A stretch of DNA of 64,000 nucleotides from Azospira restricta (GCF_016858125.1 NZ_CP064781.1:1-64000); one strand, 5' to 3'; positions 28,351-38,802 are shown, counted from the first letter of the stretch. Made by a program: numbers and translations. The notes: generated by a model not told the origin, from the letters alone.

Positions 28351-29502
28351 TCACAGGATCGGCGCCCCCTGGTGCTCGCCGCGCTCGTAGACGACGTGCG
28401 CGCGGCCGACGATCAGCGGGTCGAGGTTGCCGATGCGCTGCACGTCCTTGTTCGAGTACGGCAGCTTGTGCAGGATGTAGCGCATCGCATTGAGCCGCGC
28501 GCGCTTCTTGCAGTTCGACTTGATCACCGTCCACGGCGCGTCGGCGGTGTCGGTGTGGAAGAACATCGCCTCCTTGGCCTTGGTGTAGTCCGCCCACTTG
28601 TCGAGCGAGGCCATGTCGATCGGGGAGAGCTTCCACTGCTTGAGCGGGTGCACCTTGCGCTCCTTGAAGCGGCGGCGCTGCTCCTCGCGGCTGACCGAGA
28701 ACCAGAACTTGATCAGGTGCGTGCCCTGGCGCGCCAGCATGCGCTCGAACTCCGGCACTTGGCGCATGAACTCGGCGTACTCGTGGTCGTTGCAGAAGCC
28801 CATGACGCGCTCGACGCCGGCGCGGTTGTACCAGGAACGGTCGAAGAGGACGATCTCGCCGTTGGTCGGCAGGTGGTTCACGTAGCGCTGGAAGTACCAC
28901 TGGCCGCGCTCCATCTCGGTCGGCTTCTCCAGCGCGACGACGCGCGCGCCGCGCGGGTTGAGGTGCTCCATGAAGCGCTTGATGGTGCCGCCCTTGCCCG
29001 CCGCGTCGCGGCCCTCGAACAGGATCACCACCTTCTGCCCGGTCTCCTTGACCCAGGCCTGCAGCTTCAGCAGCTCGACCTGCAGACGGTACTTCTGCCG
29101 CTCGTAGGTGCGGCGCTGCATCAGGTTGCGGTAGGGGTAGCCGCCGTCGCGCCAGTCCGGCGTCAGCTCGTCGTCCGGATGTGCCAAGCCGTCGTCGGCG
29201 GCGGCGCGCAGCTGGCGCTGCAACTGCTTGACCAGGCGTCCCGCCTCGCTCGCCGGCAGCCCGGAGACGAGGTCGCGCATCGCCGCCAGCCGCGCTTCCT
29301 GCGCCGCCTCGACCGATTCGCCGACGACGAAGTTCTCCACCCCCGGTGCGCCGCGGGCCACCGCGGCAGTATCGCCGGCGGCGACGCGCCGGCCGCGGGC
29401 GGGGCCGGCGGCCGCCGGCTTGGCGGCGGGCGGGGTGACGGATTTGCCGCGGCGGACGCCGGCGGCGGTTTTCTCGATTTTGGTTTCGCTGGTCTTGGCC
29501 AT
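28351..29502 (-). CDS. ppk2: Polyphosphate kinase 2 (single-domain PPK2)
   Basis: A 383-aa PPK2-family enzyme that transfers phosphate between polyphosphate and nucleotides; single-domain enzymes of this type mainly phosphorylate nucleoside diphosphates. Visible motifs are Walker A FEGRDAAGKGG, Walker B FDRSWYNRAGVERVMGF and the lid stretch KFWFSVSREEQRRR. About 110 N-terminal residues are a low-complexity Lys/Ala/Pro tail plus a helical extension before the kinase core. It sits between phoR and plcP on the same strand, which links polyphosphate use to phosphate starvation. A second, two-domain member (pap) is 12 kb away. Confidence 0.92.
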   Translation of the reverse strand: MAKTSETKIEKTAAGVRRGKSVTPPAAKPAAAGPARGRRVAAGDTAAVARGAPGVENFVVGESVEAAQEARLAAMRDLVSGLPASEAGRLVKQLQRQLRAAADDGLAHPDDELTPDWRDGGYPYRNLMQRRTYERQKYRLQVELLKLQAWVKETGQKVVILFEGRDAAGKGGTIKRFMEHLNPRGARVVALEKPTEMERGQWYFQRYVNHLPTNGEIVLFDRSWYNRAGVERVMGFCNDHEYAEFMRQVPEFERMLARQGTHLIKFWFSVSREEQRRRFKERKVHPLKQWKLSPIDMASLDKWADYTKAKEAMFFHTDTADAPWTVIKSNCKKRARLNAMRYILHKLPYSNKDVQRIGNLDPLIVGRAHVVYERGEHQGAPIL

Positions 29503-29662
29503 GGTCGTGGTTTCTCTCGATCAGGAATTTTCCGGAACGGCGACCAGCGTGAATTCCCCCGGCACGGCGGCAACGACAGGAACTTCCCTGGTCGGGACGA
29601 AACTGCCTTGCAAGAATCGCACCTTTTGCCGCCGCAGGCGAGCCGCCGGCCGGCGGCGACGC

Positions 29663-30952
29663 TCACGGGGCCAGCCGGGCGGGCGGGAAATGGGCGCTGA
29701 AGCGGCTGCCGGCGCCGAGCGCGCTGGCGATCTCGAGCCGCGCCTGGTGGCGCGACAGCGCGTGCTTGACGATCGCCAGGCCGAGGCCGGTGCCGCCGGT
29801 CTCGCGCGAGCGGCCGAGGTCGGCGCGGTAGAAGCGCTCGGTCAGGCGCGGGATGTGCGCCGCGTCGATGCCGGGGCCGTCGTCGCTGACCGAGAACTCG
29901 GCGCCGCGGCCCTGCGGCTTCCAGGCGATGGCGATATGGCCGCCGGCCGGCGTGTAGCGGACGGCGTTGGAGATCAGGTTGCCGAAGGCGCTGGTCAGCT
30001 CCGACTCGGCGCCGAGCAGGTCGCCGGCCTCGACGACGAGCGCGATCTGGTGGCGGCCGGCGGACAGCGCCTCGGCGTCGCGCTTGAGCTTCTCCAGCAG
30101 CGCGGGCATCGCCACCCGCTCGCTCTCCGGCGGCGGCGGCGAGGATTCGAGCGTGGACAGCGTCAGCAGGTCCTGCACGATGCGCTGCATGCGGTCGGAC
30201 TGCTCGGCCATCAGCGCCAGGTAGCGGTCGCGCTCCGCCGGTTCCAGCGGCAGTTCGCGCAGCGTCTCGAGGAAGCCGGAGAGCACCGTCAGCGGCGTGC
30301 GCAGCTCGTGCGAGACGTTGGCGACGAAGTCGCGGCGCATGCGGTCGAGGCGCTCGCTCTGCGTGACGTCGCGCACCTGCATCAGGCGCTCGCCGCCGGC
30401 GTAGGGCAGGACGTGGATCGACAGCACCTGCTCGTCGTTGCGCACGGCATTGAGCCGCAGCGGGCGCGCGAAGTCGCCGGCGGCGAGGTAGGCGACGAAG
30501 GCCGGCTGGCGGACGAGGTTGGCGATCGGCTGGCCGCGGTCGGAACGCAGGTCGAGGCCGAGCTGCTGTTCGGCGGTGCGGTTGCACCAGCCGATGCGGT
30601 TGTCGGCGTCGAGGGTGATGATGCCGTCGACGATGGCCTGGCCGGCGGCGGCGACCTGGCGCAGGTCGAGGTCGCGGCGCGCGATCAGCGCGCGCAGTTC
30701 GCGCTCGTGTCGGTGCAACCGGGAAAACACCTCGTCCCAGACGCCGGCGCCTTCCAGCGCGTGCGTCGGCGACGGGTGGCGCGACCAGGACTCGAGCCGG
30801 GAGAAGTAGCGCAGCCCGAGCAGCAGCTGCAGCAGCAGCACGGCGGCGAACAGCGCCCAGCCCCAGGCCGGCGAGACGAGGACGCCGAGCACCAGCGCCG
30901 GCAGCGCACCGCCCAGCGTCAGCGCCAGGGTCTGGATCAGCGCGGTGCTCAT
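29663..30952 (-). CDS. phoR: Phosphate-regulon sensor histidine kinase PhoR
   Basis: A 429-aa membrane kinase. Two closely spaced hydrophobic segments at the N-terminus (about 5-45) have almost no periplasmic loop, as in PhoR. A PAS domain (VDGIITLDADNRIGWCN) follows, then the phosphoacceptor box FVANVSHELRTPLTVLSGF and an ATPase domain with NLISNAVRYTP, DDGPGID and GTGLGLAIVKH. It phosphorylates PhoB when the Pst transporter signals phosphate shortage. The start is the ATG at 30952; upstream in-frame sequence is not family-like. Unlike the rest of the operon it is separated from phoB, by 216 bases carrying three hairpin repeats. Confidence 0.93.
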   Translation of the reverse strand: MSTALIQTLALTLGGALPALVLGVLVSPAWGWALFAAVLLLQLLLGLRYFSRLESWSRHPSPTHALEGAGVWDEVFSRLHRHERELRALIARRDLDLRQVAAAGQAIVDGIITLDADNRIGWCNRTAEQQLGLDLRSDRGQPIANLVRQPAFVAYLAAGDFARPLRLNAVRNDEQVLSIHVLPYAGGERLMQVRDVTQSERLDRMRRDFVANVSHELRTPLTVLSGFLETLRELPLEPAERDRYLALMAEQSDRMQRIVQDLLTLSTLESSPPPPESERVAMPALLEKLKRDAEALSAGRHQIALVVEAGDLLGAESELTSAFGNLISNAVRYTPAGGHIAIAWKPQGRGAEFSVSDDGPGIDAAHIPRLTERFYRADLGRSRETGGTGLGLAIVKHALSRHQARLEIASALGAGSRFSAHFPPARLAP

Positions 30953-31037
30953 GCCGCCGCCTTGCCGCCCCGCCAGTTCACATCGTTCTCCCTGCCTGCA
31001 GGTTTCCCGGGACACCCCGGGCGGTCAGTTGTTGCCC

Positions 31038-31176
31038 GAGGGCACTTCTCCGTAATGCCCGGCGCGCATTATTCGGGCGCACCCCAAGAGTACTTCTTCG
31101 CAATGCGCATCGCGCATTGCTCAGGCGCACCCCGAGAGTACTTCTTCGCAATGCGCATCGCGCATTGCTCAGGCGC
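31038..31176. repeat. Three tandem hairpin repeats (about 48 bp) between phoB and phoR
   Basis: Units start at 31038, 31088 and 31136. The second and third are identical over about 40 bases, the first diverged. Units two and three each contain a perfect 9-bp stem with an ATC loop (31100-31120 and 31148-31168); the first keeps a 6-bp stem (31053-31071). The third unit runs into the phoB stop codon. The array resembles REP-type elements and could stabilise upstream mRNA or reduce phoR expression. Confidence 0.8.
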
Positions 31177-31855
31177 CGCGGAAGCGGTAGCCGGCGCCGC
31201 GCACGGTCTCGATCCGCTCGTGCTCGCCGGTGCTCTCGAGCGCGGCGCGCAGGCGGCGGATATGCACGTCGACGGTGCGCTCCTCGATGAAGACGTGGTC
31301 GCCCCAGACCTCGTCGAGCAGCTGCGCCCGCGAGTATACGCGCTCGGGATGGGTCATGAAGAAGAGCAGCAGGCGGAACTCGGTCGGCCCCAGCTCGACC
31401 GGCTGGCCGGCGGCGAGCACGCGATGCGTCGCCGGATTCAGCGACAGCGCGCCGATCTCGACCACCTCGCCGGCGAGGTGCGGCTGGCGGCGGCGGAGCA
31501 CGGCGCGCACGCGCGCGACCAGCTCCTTCGGCGAGAAGGGCTTGGTCACGTAGTCGTCGGCGCCGGCCTCGAGTCCGATGATCTTGTCCTCCTCGTGCAC
31601 GCGCGCGGTGAGCATGATGATCGGCAGCTCGCGGGTGCGCTCGTCGGTGCGCAGGCGCTTGGCGAGCGCGACGCCGGACTGGCCGGGCAGCATCCAGTCG
31701 AGGATCAGCAGGTCGGGCAGCGCGGCGCGGATCGCCGCCTCGCCCTCCTCGGCGCTGCCGGCGCGGACGACCAGGAAGCCGTTGTGCTTCAGATTGACGG
31801 CGAGCAGCTCCTGGATCGCCGGTTCGTCCTCGACTACCAGAATGGTCGGGGTCAA
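31169..31855 (-). CDS. phoB: Phosphate-regulon response regulator PhoB
   Basis: A 228-aa OmpR-family activator. The receiver domain starts ILVVEDEPAIQELL, with phosphoacceptor Asp in LLILDWMLPG, followed by TAR and Lys in VTKPFSPKELVAR. The C-terminal winged helix shows LGPTEFRLLLFFM, VYSRAQLLDEVWG and RTVDVHIRRLR, typical of PhoB. The start codon is TTG at 31855, with AAGGAGG 6 bases before it and only 1 base after the phoU stop. It should bind the Pho boxes seen before pstS and plcP. Confidence 0.96.
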   Translation of the reverse strand: MTPTILVVEDEPAIQELLAVNLKHNGFLVVRAGSAEEGEAAIRAALPDLLILDWMLPGQSGVALAKRLRTDERTRELPIIMLTARVHEEDKIIGLEAGADDYVTKPFSPKELVARVRAVLRRRQPHLAGEVVEIGALSLNPATHRVLAAGQPVELGPTEFRLLLFFMTHPERVYSRAQLLDEVWGDHVFIEERTVDVHIRRLRAALESTGEHERIETVRGAGYRFRGA

Positions 31856-31856
31856 C

Positions 31857-32543
31857 TTATTCCTCCTTGCCGGAATGCCTGATGTCCCGCCCTTCGGCGA
31901 TGTAGATCACGTGTTCGGCGATGTTCTTCGCGTGGTCGCCGATGCGCTCGATCGAGCGGCCGATCCAGACGATGTCGATCGCCGTCGAGATGGTCCGCGG
32001 ATCTTCCATCATGTAGGTGATCAGCTGGCGGACGATGGCCTTGAACTCGGCGTCGACCTTGGCGTCGGCGTGGATGACCGCGTCGGCGAGCTGGGAATCG
32101 AGGCGGGCGAAGCTGTCCAGCGCCTGGCGCAGCATCACCACCGCCTCGTCGGCGACGTGGCGCACGTCGGTCGCGCGCGGCAGCTGCAGCATGCCCTGCT
32201 CGTGCACGCGGCGGGCGCCCTTGGCGATCTTCTTCGCCTCGTCGCCGATGCGCTCGAGGTCGGTGACGATCTTGGTGACGCCCATCACCAGCCGCAGGTC
32301 GGACGCGGTCGGCTGGCGGCGGGCGACGACGTGGATGGTCTCGTCGTCGATGATCTTCTCGAAATCGTTGACGCGGTGGTCGTTCTCGACGATGTCCTTG
32401 ACGATGCCGGTCTCGCCGGTGGCGTAGGCCTCGACCGCGGCACGGATCTGCGCCTCGACCAGGCCGCCCATCTCCAGCACGTGCGTGCGCAGGCCGCTCA
32501 AGTCCTCGTCGAACTGGCGGGAGACGTGAATGCTGTCGCTCAT
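31857..32543 (-). CDS. phoU: Phosphate transport accessory regulator PhoU
   Basis: A 228-aa protein made of two similar three-helix bundles. The repeated metal-binding motif appears as DLERIGDEAKKIAK in the first half and SIERIGDHAKNIAEH in the second. PhoU couples the Pst transporter to PhoR and keeps the kinase quiet when phosphate is plentiful. GGAGGAAA precedes the ATG, 11 bases after pstB. It is in the standard place in pstSCAB-phoU-phoB-phoR. Confidence 0.96.
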   Translation of the reverse strand: MSDSIHVSRQFDEDLSGLRTHVLEMGGLVEAQIRAAVEAYATGETGIVKDIVENDHRVNDFEKIIDDETIHVVARRQPTASDLRLVMGVTKIVTDLERIGDEAKKIAKGARRVHEQGMLQLPRATDVRHVADEAVVMLRQALDSFARLDSQLADAVIHADAKVDAEFKAIVRQLITYMMEDPRTISTAIDIVWIGRSIERIGDHAKNIAEHVIYIAEGRDIRHSGKEE

Positions 32544-32554
32544 CTGTTTTCCTC

Positions 32555-33343
32555 CTAGCCCATGCGGCCGGTGATGTAGTCTTCGGTGCGCTTGTCCTGC
32601 GGCTTGATGAAGATGTCGTCGGTCTTGCCGAACTCGATCATCTCGCCGAGGTACATGTAGGCGGTGTAGTCGGAGACGCGCGCCGCCTGCTGCATGTTAT
32701 GGGTGACGATGAGGATCGTCACCCGCTGCTTGAGTTCGTGCACCAGCTCCTCGATGGCGCCGGTGGCGATCGGGTCGAGCGCCGAGGTCGGCTCGTCGAA
32801 GAGCAGCAGCTCGGGGTCGGTCGCCAGCGCGCGGGCGATGCACAGGCGCTGCTGCTGGCCGCCGGAGAGGTTGGTCGCCAGATCCTGCAGGCGGTCCTTG
32901 ACCTCGTCCCAGATGGCGGCGCCGCGCAGCGCCTGCTCGACCTTTTCGTCGAGGTCGCGGCGGTTCTTCTCGCCACGCACGCGCAGGCCGTAGGCGACGT
33001 TCTCGTAGATCGACTTGGGGAACGGGTTCGGCTTCTGGAAGACCATGCCGACGCGCATGCGCACCTCGATCGGATCGACCTCCGGCGACAGCAGGTTGGT
33101 GTTGTCCGGGTAGAAGCGGATCTCGCCCTCGTAGCGGTTGCCCGGGTAGAGGTCGTGCATCCGGTTGAAGCTCCTGAGGTAGGTCGACTTGCCGCAGCCC
33201 GACGGACCGATCAGTGCGGTCACCTTCTTGTCGTGGATCGGCATGTTGATGTTCTTCAGCGCCTGCACGTCGCCGTAGAAGAAGTTGAAGTTGCGCGCTT
33301 CCGCCTTGAGCGGGACGGGCGTGGAAGGCGAAGCCTGGTTCAT
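32555..33343 (-). CDS. pstB: Phosphate ABC transporter ATP-binding protein PstB
   Basis: A 262-aa ABC ATPase that powers high-affinity phosphate import. Motifs are Walker [12 protein letters not shown]-loop [14 protein letters not shown], signature [15 protein letters not shown] and Walker [15 protein letters not shown], all in PstB form. The start is the ATG at 33343 (MNQASPSTP) with GGAG 7 bases upstream; an ATG ten codons earlier has no ribosome site. It lies 26 bases after pstA. Confidence 0.97.
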   Translation of the reverse strand: MNQASPSTPVPLKAEARNFNFFYGDVQALKNINMPIHDKKVTALIGPSGCGKSTYLRSFNRMHDLYPGNRYEGEIRFYPDNTNLLSPEVDPIEVRMRVGMVFQKPNPFPKSIYENVAYGLRVRGEKNRRDLDEKVEQALRGAAIWDEVKDRLQDLATNLSGGQQQRLCIARALATDPELLLFDEPTSALDPIATGAIEELVHELKQRVTILIVTHNMQQAARVSDYTAYMYLGEMIEFGKTDDIFIKPQDKRTEDYITGRMG

Positions 33344-33369
33344 GGCGTTACTCCAAAGGGGGTTCCGGG

Positions 33370-34302
33370 TTACCACTTGATGTTCTTGCGCAGCTTGTAG
33401 CGCAGCCAGATGGCGACGGCGTTCATCGTCAGCACCATGGCCATCAGCACGAAGCCGGCGGCAGCGGCGTTGACCTCGAAGGCCGGGTCGGGGCGCGAGG
33501 TCCAGTTGAAGATCTGGATCGGCATCACCGTGAAGGGCGACATCACCCAGTCGAAGAGGCCGGCGGTGCCGCCGTCGGGAAGCGCCGAGAACGGCACCGG
33601 CGGCAGGAAGGCGATGAAGGTCAGCGCGCCGATGGTGATGATCGGCGCCGTCTCGCCGATCGCGCGGGCCAGCCCGATGATGACGCCGGTCAGGATGCCG
33701 GGCATCGCGTAGGGGACGATGTGGTAGCGGCAGGTCTGCCAGCGGGTGGCGCCGACCGCCATCGAGCCTTCGCGGATCATTGCCGGGATGGCGCGGATCG
33801 CCTCGCGCGTGGCGACGATGACGATCGGCAGGATCAGGAGCGCCAGCGTCAGGCCGGCGGAGAGGATGCTCTGCCCGAAACCGAAGGTGTAGACGAAGAT
33901 GCCGAGCGCCAGCAGGCCGTAGACGATCGACGGCACCGCGGCGAGGTTGGTGATGTTGATCTCGATGATCTCGGTGATCCAGTTGCGCTTGGCGTACTCC
34001 TCCAGGTAGAGGCCGGCGGCGACGCCGAGCGGCACCGCGGTCAGCGCGGTGACCAGCATCACCAGCAGCGAGCCGACCCAGGCGGAGAGGATGCCGGCCT
34101 GCGTCGCGCGGCGCGACGCGAAATTGGTGAAGAAGTCGAGGTTCAGCCGCTCGAAGCCCTTCATCGCCATGTCGGCGACCAGCGCGAAGATGACGAGCAG
34201 GCCGATGCCGAGGCAGATGACGCCGAGCGCGGCGAACAGCGTGTCCTTCAGCTTGCCGCGCGCGATCAGTGCGCGGATCCGTTGCGTGTTTTGAGCTTGC
34301 AT
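33370..34302 (-). CDS. pstA: Phosphate ABC transporter permease PstA
   Basis: A 310-aa inner-membrane permease with about six helices. The cytoplasmic ABC-contact loop reads [20 protein letters not shown]...[15 protein letters not shown] in outline, including the GETAP element typical of PstA, and [11 protein letters not shown] earlier. Its ATG overlaps the pstC stop by one base (TGATG), so translation is coupled. Confidence 0.96.
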   Translation of the reverse strand: MQAQNTQRIRALIARGKLKDTLFAALGVICLGIGLLVIFALVADMAMKGFERLNLDFFTNFASRRATQAGILSAWVGSLLVMLVTALTAVPLGVAAGLYLEEYAKRNWITEIIEINITNLAAVPSIVYGLLALGIFVYTFGFGQSILSAGLTLALLILPIVIVATREAIRAIPAMIREGSMAVGATRWQTCRYHIVPYAMPGILTGVIIGLARAIGETAPIITIGALTFIAFLPPVPFSALPDGGTAGLFDWVMSPFTVMPIQIFNWTSRPDPAFEVNAAAAGFVLMAMVLTMNAVAIWLRYKLRKNIKW

Positions 34303-35252
34303 CAGTAGTTCTCCCGGAACTTGCGGCGCAGCCACTGGCCGAGGATGTTGAAGAGCAGCGTGATCAGCAGCAGCGTCAGGCCGGCGGCGAAGATCGTCTG
34401 GTAGCCGATCGAGCCGTGCGGCAGGTCGCCGAGCGCCACCTGCACGATGTACGAGGTGATCGTCGCCGCCGGTTCCATCGGGTTCCAGGTCAGGTTCGGC
34501 TGCATGCCGGCGGCCACCGCCAGGATCATCGTCTCGCCGACGGCGCGCGAGACGCCGAGGATGTAGGACGCGGCGAGTCCGGAGAAGGCGGCTGGGACGA
34601 CGACGTGCAGCGCGGTGTGCAGGCGCGTCGCGCCCATCGCGTAGGAGCCCTCGCGCAGGCTCATCGGCACCGCGCGCATCGCGTCCTCGGACAGCGAGGC
34701 GACGTAGGGAACGATCATGACGCCCATCACCAGGCCGGCGGAGAGCAGCGAGAAGCCCGGCAGCTCGGGGAAGATCTTCTGCAGCAGCGGCGTCACGATC
34801 AGCAGCGCGAAATAGCCGAAGACGATGGTCGGGATGCCGCCGAGCAGCTCGAGGATCGGCTTGGCCAGCTCGCGCACGCGCGGGCCGGCGAACTCGGACA
34901 GGTAGATGGCGATCACGGTGCCCATCGGGATCGCCACCGCCAGCGCCACCGCCGACGAGACGACGGTGCCGGAGACCAGCACCATGATGCCGAAGTGGGC
35001 ATCGTCGAACAGCGGCGTCCATTGCGTGTCGGTCAGGAAGTCGACGATGCCGACCTTCTGGAAGAACAGCACCGACTCGGAGACGAGGACGTAGACGATG
35101 CCGAGCGTGGTCAGCACCGAGACGGCCGCCGCGGCGAACAGCAGCGCCTCGATGACGCGCTCGCTGGCGTGGCGCATGGCGTTCCGGGCCAGGCGCGCGC
35201 TGACGGTCGGCGTGTCGGGAACAGGGGTGGCGGACATGGCGTAGGAATTCAT
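34302..35252 (-). CDS. pstC: Phosphate ABC transporter permease PstC
   Basis: A 316-aa permease with about six hydrophobic helices. Family motifs are [27 protein letters not shown] and [10 protein letters not shown]. It pairs with PstA to form the membrane channel. The start at 35252 lacks a good ribosome site; the ATG five codons later (MSATPVPD) is an alternative. An 85-base gap with a strong hairpin separates it from pstS, which usually allows more binding protein than permease to be made. Confidence 0.95.
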   Translation of the reverse strand: MNSYAMSATPVPDTPTVSARLARNAMRHASERVIEALLFAAAAVSVLTTLGIVYVLVSESVLFFQKVGIVDFLTDTQWTPLFDDAHFGIMVLVSGTVVSSAVALAVAIPMGTVIAIYLSEFAGPRVRELAKPILELLGGIPTIVFGYFALLIVTPLLQKIFPELPGFSLLSAGLVMGVMIVPYVASLSEDAMRAVPMSLREGSYAMGATRLHTALHVVVPAAFSGLAASYILGVSRAVGETMILAVAAGMQPNLTWNPMEPAATITSYIVQVALGDLPHGSIGYQTIFAAGLTLLLITLLFNILGQWLRRKFRENY

Positions 35253-35274
35253 TTGCGGGCAATCCTAGATGCTA

Positions 35275-35298
35275 CACCGGCCCCTCGCGGGGCCGGTG
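35275..35298 (-). promoter_or_regulatory. Stem-loop between pstS and pstC
   Basis: A perfect 10-bp GC-rich stem (35275-35284 with 35289-35298) and TCGC loop follow pstS on the minus strand, without a T run. It probably protects the pstS mRNA end or partly attenuates readthrough. Confidence 0.6.
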
Positions 35299-35337
35299 CC
35301 TTTCACACAATTGGCGAGTCGCTCGCCGGAAGCCGCA

Positions 35338-36336
<999 letters not shown>

Positions 36337-36394
36337 TGATTTCACTCCTGTGAATCGGTGGGAAGGACAACGCAGCGGAGTGTCGTCGACGAAT

Positions 36395-36412
36395 GTTACA
36401 GAGCGATGACAC
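36395..36412 (-). promoter_or_regulatory. Pho box of the pstSCAB-phoUBR operon
   Basis: On the minus strand GTGTCAT-N4-CTGTAAC matches the PhoB consensus of two CTGTCAT/C heptamers 11 bases apart. It ends 58 bases before the pstS start. A TAACAAT element further upstream may be a third, poorer unit. Confidence 0.75.
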
Positions 36413-36480
36413 GCCGTAACAATTCACCGGACGGTAAAATGGCGGCCTGCGTAACCCACCCCGGAACGACACCGAACGCC

Positions 36481-37143
36481 ATGACCCAGGACGAACTCAA
36501 ACAAGCCGTCGCCCGCGCCGCCCTCGCCTACGTCGTCCCCGACGCGATCGTCGGCGTCGGCACCGGCTCGACCGCCAACTTCTTCATCGACGCGCTGGCG
36601 GAAATGAAGGACCGCATCCCGGCCGCGGTGGCCAGCTCGGAAGCGACCCGAAAGCGCCTGGAAGGCCACGGCATCCGCGTCCTCGACCTCAACGAGGTGA
36701 GCGAGATGCCGATCTACGTCGACGGCGCCGACGAAGTGAATGCCCGCCTGCACATGATCAAGGGCGGCGGCGGCGCGCTCACCCGCGAGAAGATCGTTGC
36801 CGCGGTGGCGACCAAATTCGTCTGCATCGCCGACGCCTCGAAGCAGGTCGAGGTGATGGGTCGCTTCCCGCTGCCGGTCGAGGTGATCCCGATGGCGCGC
36901 GCCCACGTCGCCCGCCAGCTGGCGAAGCTCGGCGGCCGGCCGGCGCTGCGCGAGGGCTTCGTCACCGACAACGGCAACCTGATCCTCGACGTGCACGGCC
37001 TCGCGATCGACGACCCCGAGGCGCTGGAAGCCGAGATCAACCAGATCGTCGGCGTCGTCACCAACGGCCTGTTCGCGCTCCGCGGCGCCGACGTGCTGCT
37101 GCTCGGCACGGCGGACGGGGTGAAGACCTTCGTCAAGCCCTGA
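36481..37143 (+). CDS. rpiA: Ribose-5-phosphate isomerase A
   Basis: A 220-aa isomerase that interconverts ribose-5-phosphate and ribulose-5-phosphate in the pentose phosphate and Calvin pathways. The family motifs are [16 protein letters not shown] (phosphate loop), [23 protein letters not shown] (catalytic Glu and Lys region) and [11 protein letters not shown]. Length is typical. The ATG at 36481 begins the conserved N-terminus [11 protein letters not shown]. It diverges from pstS. No clear promoter pair is seen, although TAAAAT lies at 36435-36440. Confidence 0.96.
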   Translation: MTQDELKQAVARAALAYVVPDAIVGVGTGSTANFFIDALAEMKDRIPAAVASSEATRKRLEGHGIRVLDLNEVSEMPIYVDGADEVNARLHMIKGGGGALTREKIVAAVATKFVCIADASKQVEVMGRFPLPVEVIPMARAHVARQLAKLGGRPALREGFVTDNGNLILDVHGLAIDDPEALEAEINQIVGVVTNGLFALRGADVLLLGTADGVKTFVKP

Positions 37144-37161
37144 ACGGGCGACGACGGCCAG

Positions 37162-37737
37162 TCAGCGGCGGGCGACCAGCCCGAAGTGGTAGGGGCAGGA
37201 CGACTGCAGGTCGACCGTCCGCAGCTCGCGGAACCCCGCCTCGCCGATCCACGCGGCGCATTGCTCCGGCGTCGGGCGGATCGCCAGCGATGGCCCGCGC
37301 GGCGTCGGCATGTCGCTGCGCCAGTGGATCACCGACAGCGTGCCGCCCGGCGCCAGGTTCCGGTGCGCTTCGCGCAACAGCGCCAGCGGCGCTTCCAGAT
37401 GCAGCAGGTTGTAGATCATCGCGTGTGCCTGCGAACCGCCGGCGAGCCCGGTGCCGTCGGCAACGAAATCGCGGACGCACGCCTGCACGTTGCCCAGCCC
37501 GGCACGCTCGGCCTTGCCTCTTACCGCCTCGACCAGCGCCGGCTCGATGTCCAGCGCGACCACCGTCCCGCGCGTGCGGCGCGCTGCCGGCAGCGTGAAG
37601 GTGCCGTAGCCGCAGCCGAACTCGACGATGCCGCCGTCGTTACGACCGAGGTCGAGCAGCCGGTCGAGGGCGCCTTCGGGCTCGAAAAAACTCGCCCACC
37701 ACGCCTCGTCCGGCATTCCGCTTTCGCGCCCCTTCAT
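37162..37737 (-). CDS. Class I SAM-dependent methyltransferase
   Basis: A 191-aa protein with the methyltransferase Rossmann core: motif I VEFGCGYGTFTLPAA, acidic residue after strand two (VVALDIEP), and NLLHLEAPLALLREAHRNLAPGG in outline for motifs post-II to III. The substrate is not identifiable. It is last in a three-gene leftward operon with a DsrE-family gene 9 bases upstream and an ArsR-rhodanese regulator gene before that, so a role linked to sulfur, metalloid or reactive-sulfur chemistry is possible but unproven. Confidence 0.82.
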   Translation of the reverse strand: MKGRESGMPDEAWWASFFEPEGALDRLLDLGRNDGGIVEFGCGYGTFTLPAARRTRGTVVALDIEPALVEAVRGKAERAGLGNVQACVRDFVADGTGLAGGSQAHAMIYNLLHLEAPLALLREAHRNLAPGGTLSVIHWRSDMPTPRGPSLAIRPTPEQCAAWIGEAGFRELRTVDLQSSCPYHFGLVARR

Positions 37738-37746
37738 CGGCGGCCC

Positions 37747-38088
37747 TTAGAAGACCAGCACCTTGTCGGCCGCCGCGGTCCATGCCGCGAGTTCGGCCAG
37801 CGTGCTGCGGCGAGCGCCGGCGACGAGGTCGGTGTCGGCGATGCCGCGCGCGTCCAGGCAGGTGCCGCAGAGGCCGACCTCGCCGCCGGCCAGGCGCACC
37901 ATGTCGCCGGCGTTGTAATAGCCGGCCGGTACCTTCTGCCCGGCCTTGGCGCAAGCCACCGCGTCCCCGATCAGAAACACGCGCACCGTCTCGCCGTCGC
38001 GCTGGGCGAGGGCCCGCGCCAGGCGCAGCGCGTTGTAGCTGCGCTCGCTTCCGTACGGAGCATCGTTGAGGATGAACAGGGTTTGCAT
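37747..38088 (-). CDS. DsrE/DsrF-family small protein
   Basis: A 113-aa protein of the DsrE-like fold, beginning TLFILNDAPYGSERSYNALRL in outline, with FLIGDAVACAKAGQ and the Cys pair in LCGTCLDARG near the predicted active site. Members carry persulfide sulfur or act in sulfur relay. It is between an ArsR-rhodanese gene and a methyltransferase gene, both on the same strand. Since rhodaneses also handle persulfide sulfur, a role in reactive-sulfur sensing or transfer is a reasonable inference. Confidence 0.85.
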   Translation of the reverse strand: MQTLFILNDAPYGSERSYNALRLARALAQRDGETVRVFLIGDAVACAKAGQKVPAGYYNAGDMVRLAGGEVGLCGTCLDARGIADTDLVAGARRSTLAELAAWTAAADKVLVF

Positions 38089-38130
38089 GGCGTCCCTCCG
38101 GTTAACCGAAATCCTGGCGGCGCGACGCCG

Positions 38131-38802
38131 TCAGCCGGCGGTAGTCGCGAGCGGCAGCCCGCACGCCGCCCACTCGCTGACGCCGTCGCTGATCTTGCGC
38201 GCGACAAAGCCGTGCGCGCGCAGCAGCCTGACCGCCTCGTCGGACATCAGGCAGAACGGCCCGCGGCAGTAAGCGACGATCTCGCGCCCGTCGGCGGGCA
38301 GGTCGGCCAGCCGCTTTTCCAGCTCGGCCAGCGGCAGCGATCGGGCATGCGGCAGGTGGCCGGCGGCGTATTCGTCGGACGGACGGACGTCGATGACGAC
38401 GATCTCGCCGCTTGCCGCCTTGCGCAGCAGGCTGTCGCGCGTTTCGGCGCAGAGGCTGCCGGGATCGCCGGCGATCCCGGCGAGGGCGACGCGCAGTTCG
38501 AGCAGATGCTCGGCAGCGGTCTCCCGCAGCCCGACCCAAAGCCGTGCGACGTCGGCGCCGCTCAGGCGGTAGTGGATATATTTGCCGTCCCGTCGGGTAT
38601 CCACCAGCCGGGCCTCGCGCAGGGCCTTGAGGTGGGCGCTGGCCAGCCGCATATCGACGCCGGCGCCGGCCGCCAGGGCCTCGACGGTCTTCTCGCCCTG
38701 CGCCAGCAGTTCGAGGAATTCCAGGCGCTTCGGGCTGGAGAGCGCCTTGCCGATGCGCGCGACCTGCTCGTAGAGGGAGGATTTGGCGGATTCGGTCTTC
38801 AT
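38131..38802 (-). CDS. ArsR-family regulator fused to a rhodanese domain
   Basis: A 223-aa fusion. Residues 10-95 are an ArsR winged helix (SSPKRLEFLELLAQGEKTVE, with a DNA-recognition helix at RLASAHLKALREARLV). Residues 120-215 are a rhodanese domain (IVVIDVRPSDEYAAGHLPHA) with active-site loop YCRGPFCLMS, whose first Cys is the likely persulfide carrier. Fusions of this kind act as repressors that probably sense reactive sulfur through the rhodanese Cys. It leads the operon with the DsrE-like and methyltransferase genes and is the probable regulator of that operon. Confidence 0.9.
   Translation of the reverse strand: MKTESAKSSLYEQVARIGKALSSPKRLEFLELLAQGEKTVEALAAGAGVDMRLASAHLKALREARLVDTRRDGKYIHYRLSGADVARLWVGLRETAAEHLLELRVALAGIAGDPGSLCAETRDSLLRKAASGEIVVIDVRPSDEYAAGHLPHARSLPLAELEKRLADLPADGREIVAYCRGPFCLMSDEAVRLLRAHGFVARKISDGVSEWAACGLPLATTAG

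Noticed and set aside
31038-31176. CRISPR-like array
   Set aside because: Units are directly adjacent with no spacers between them, only three in number, and built of strong hairpins; they are REP-like repeats.
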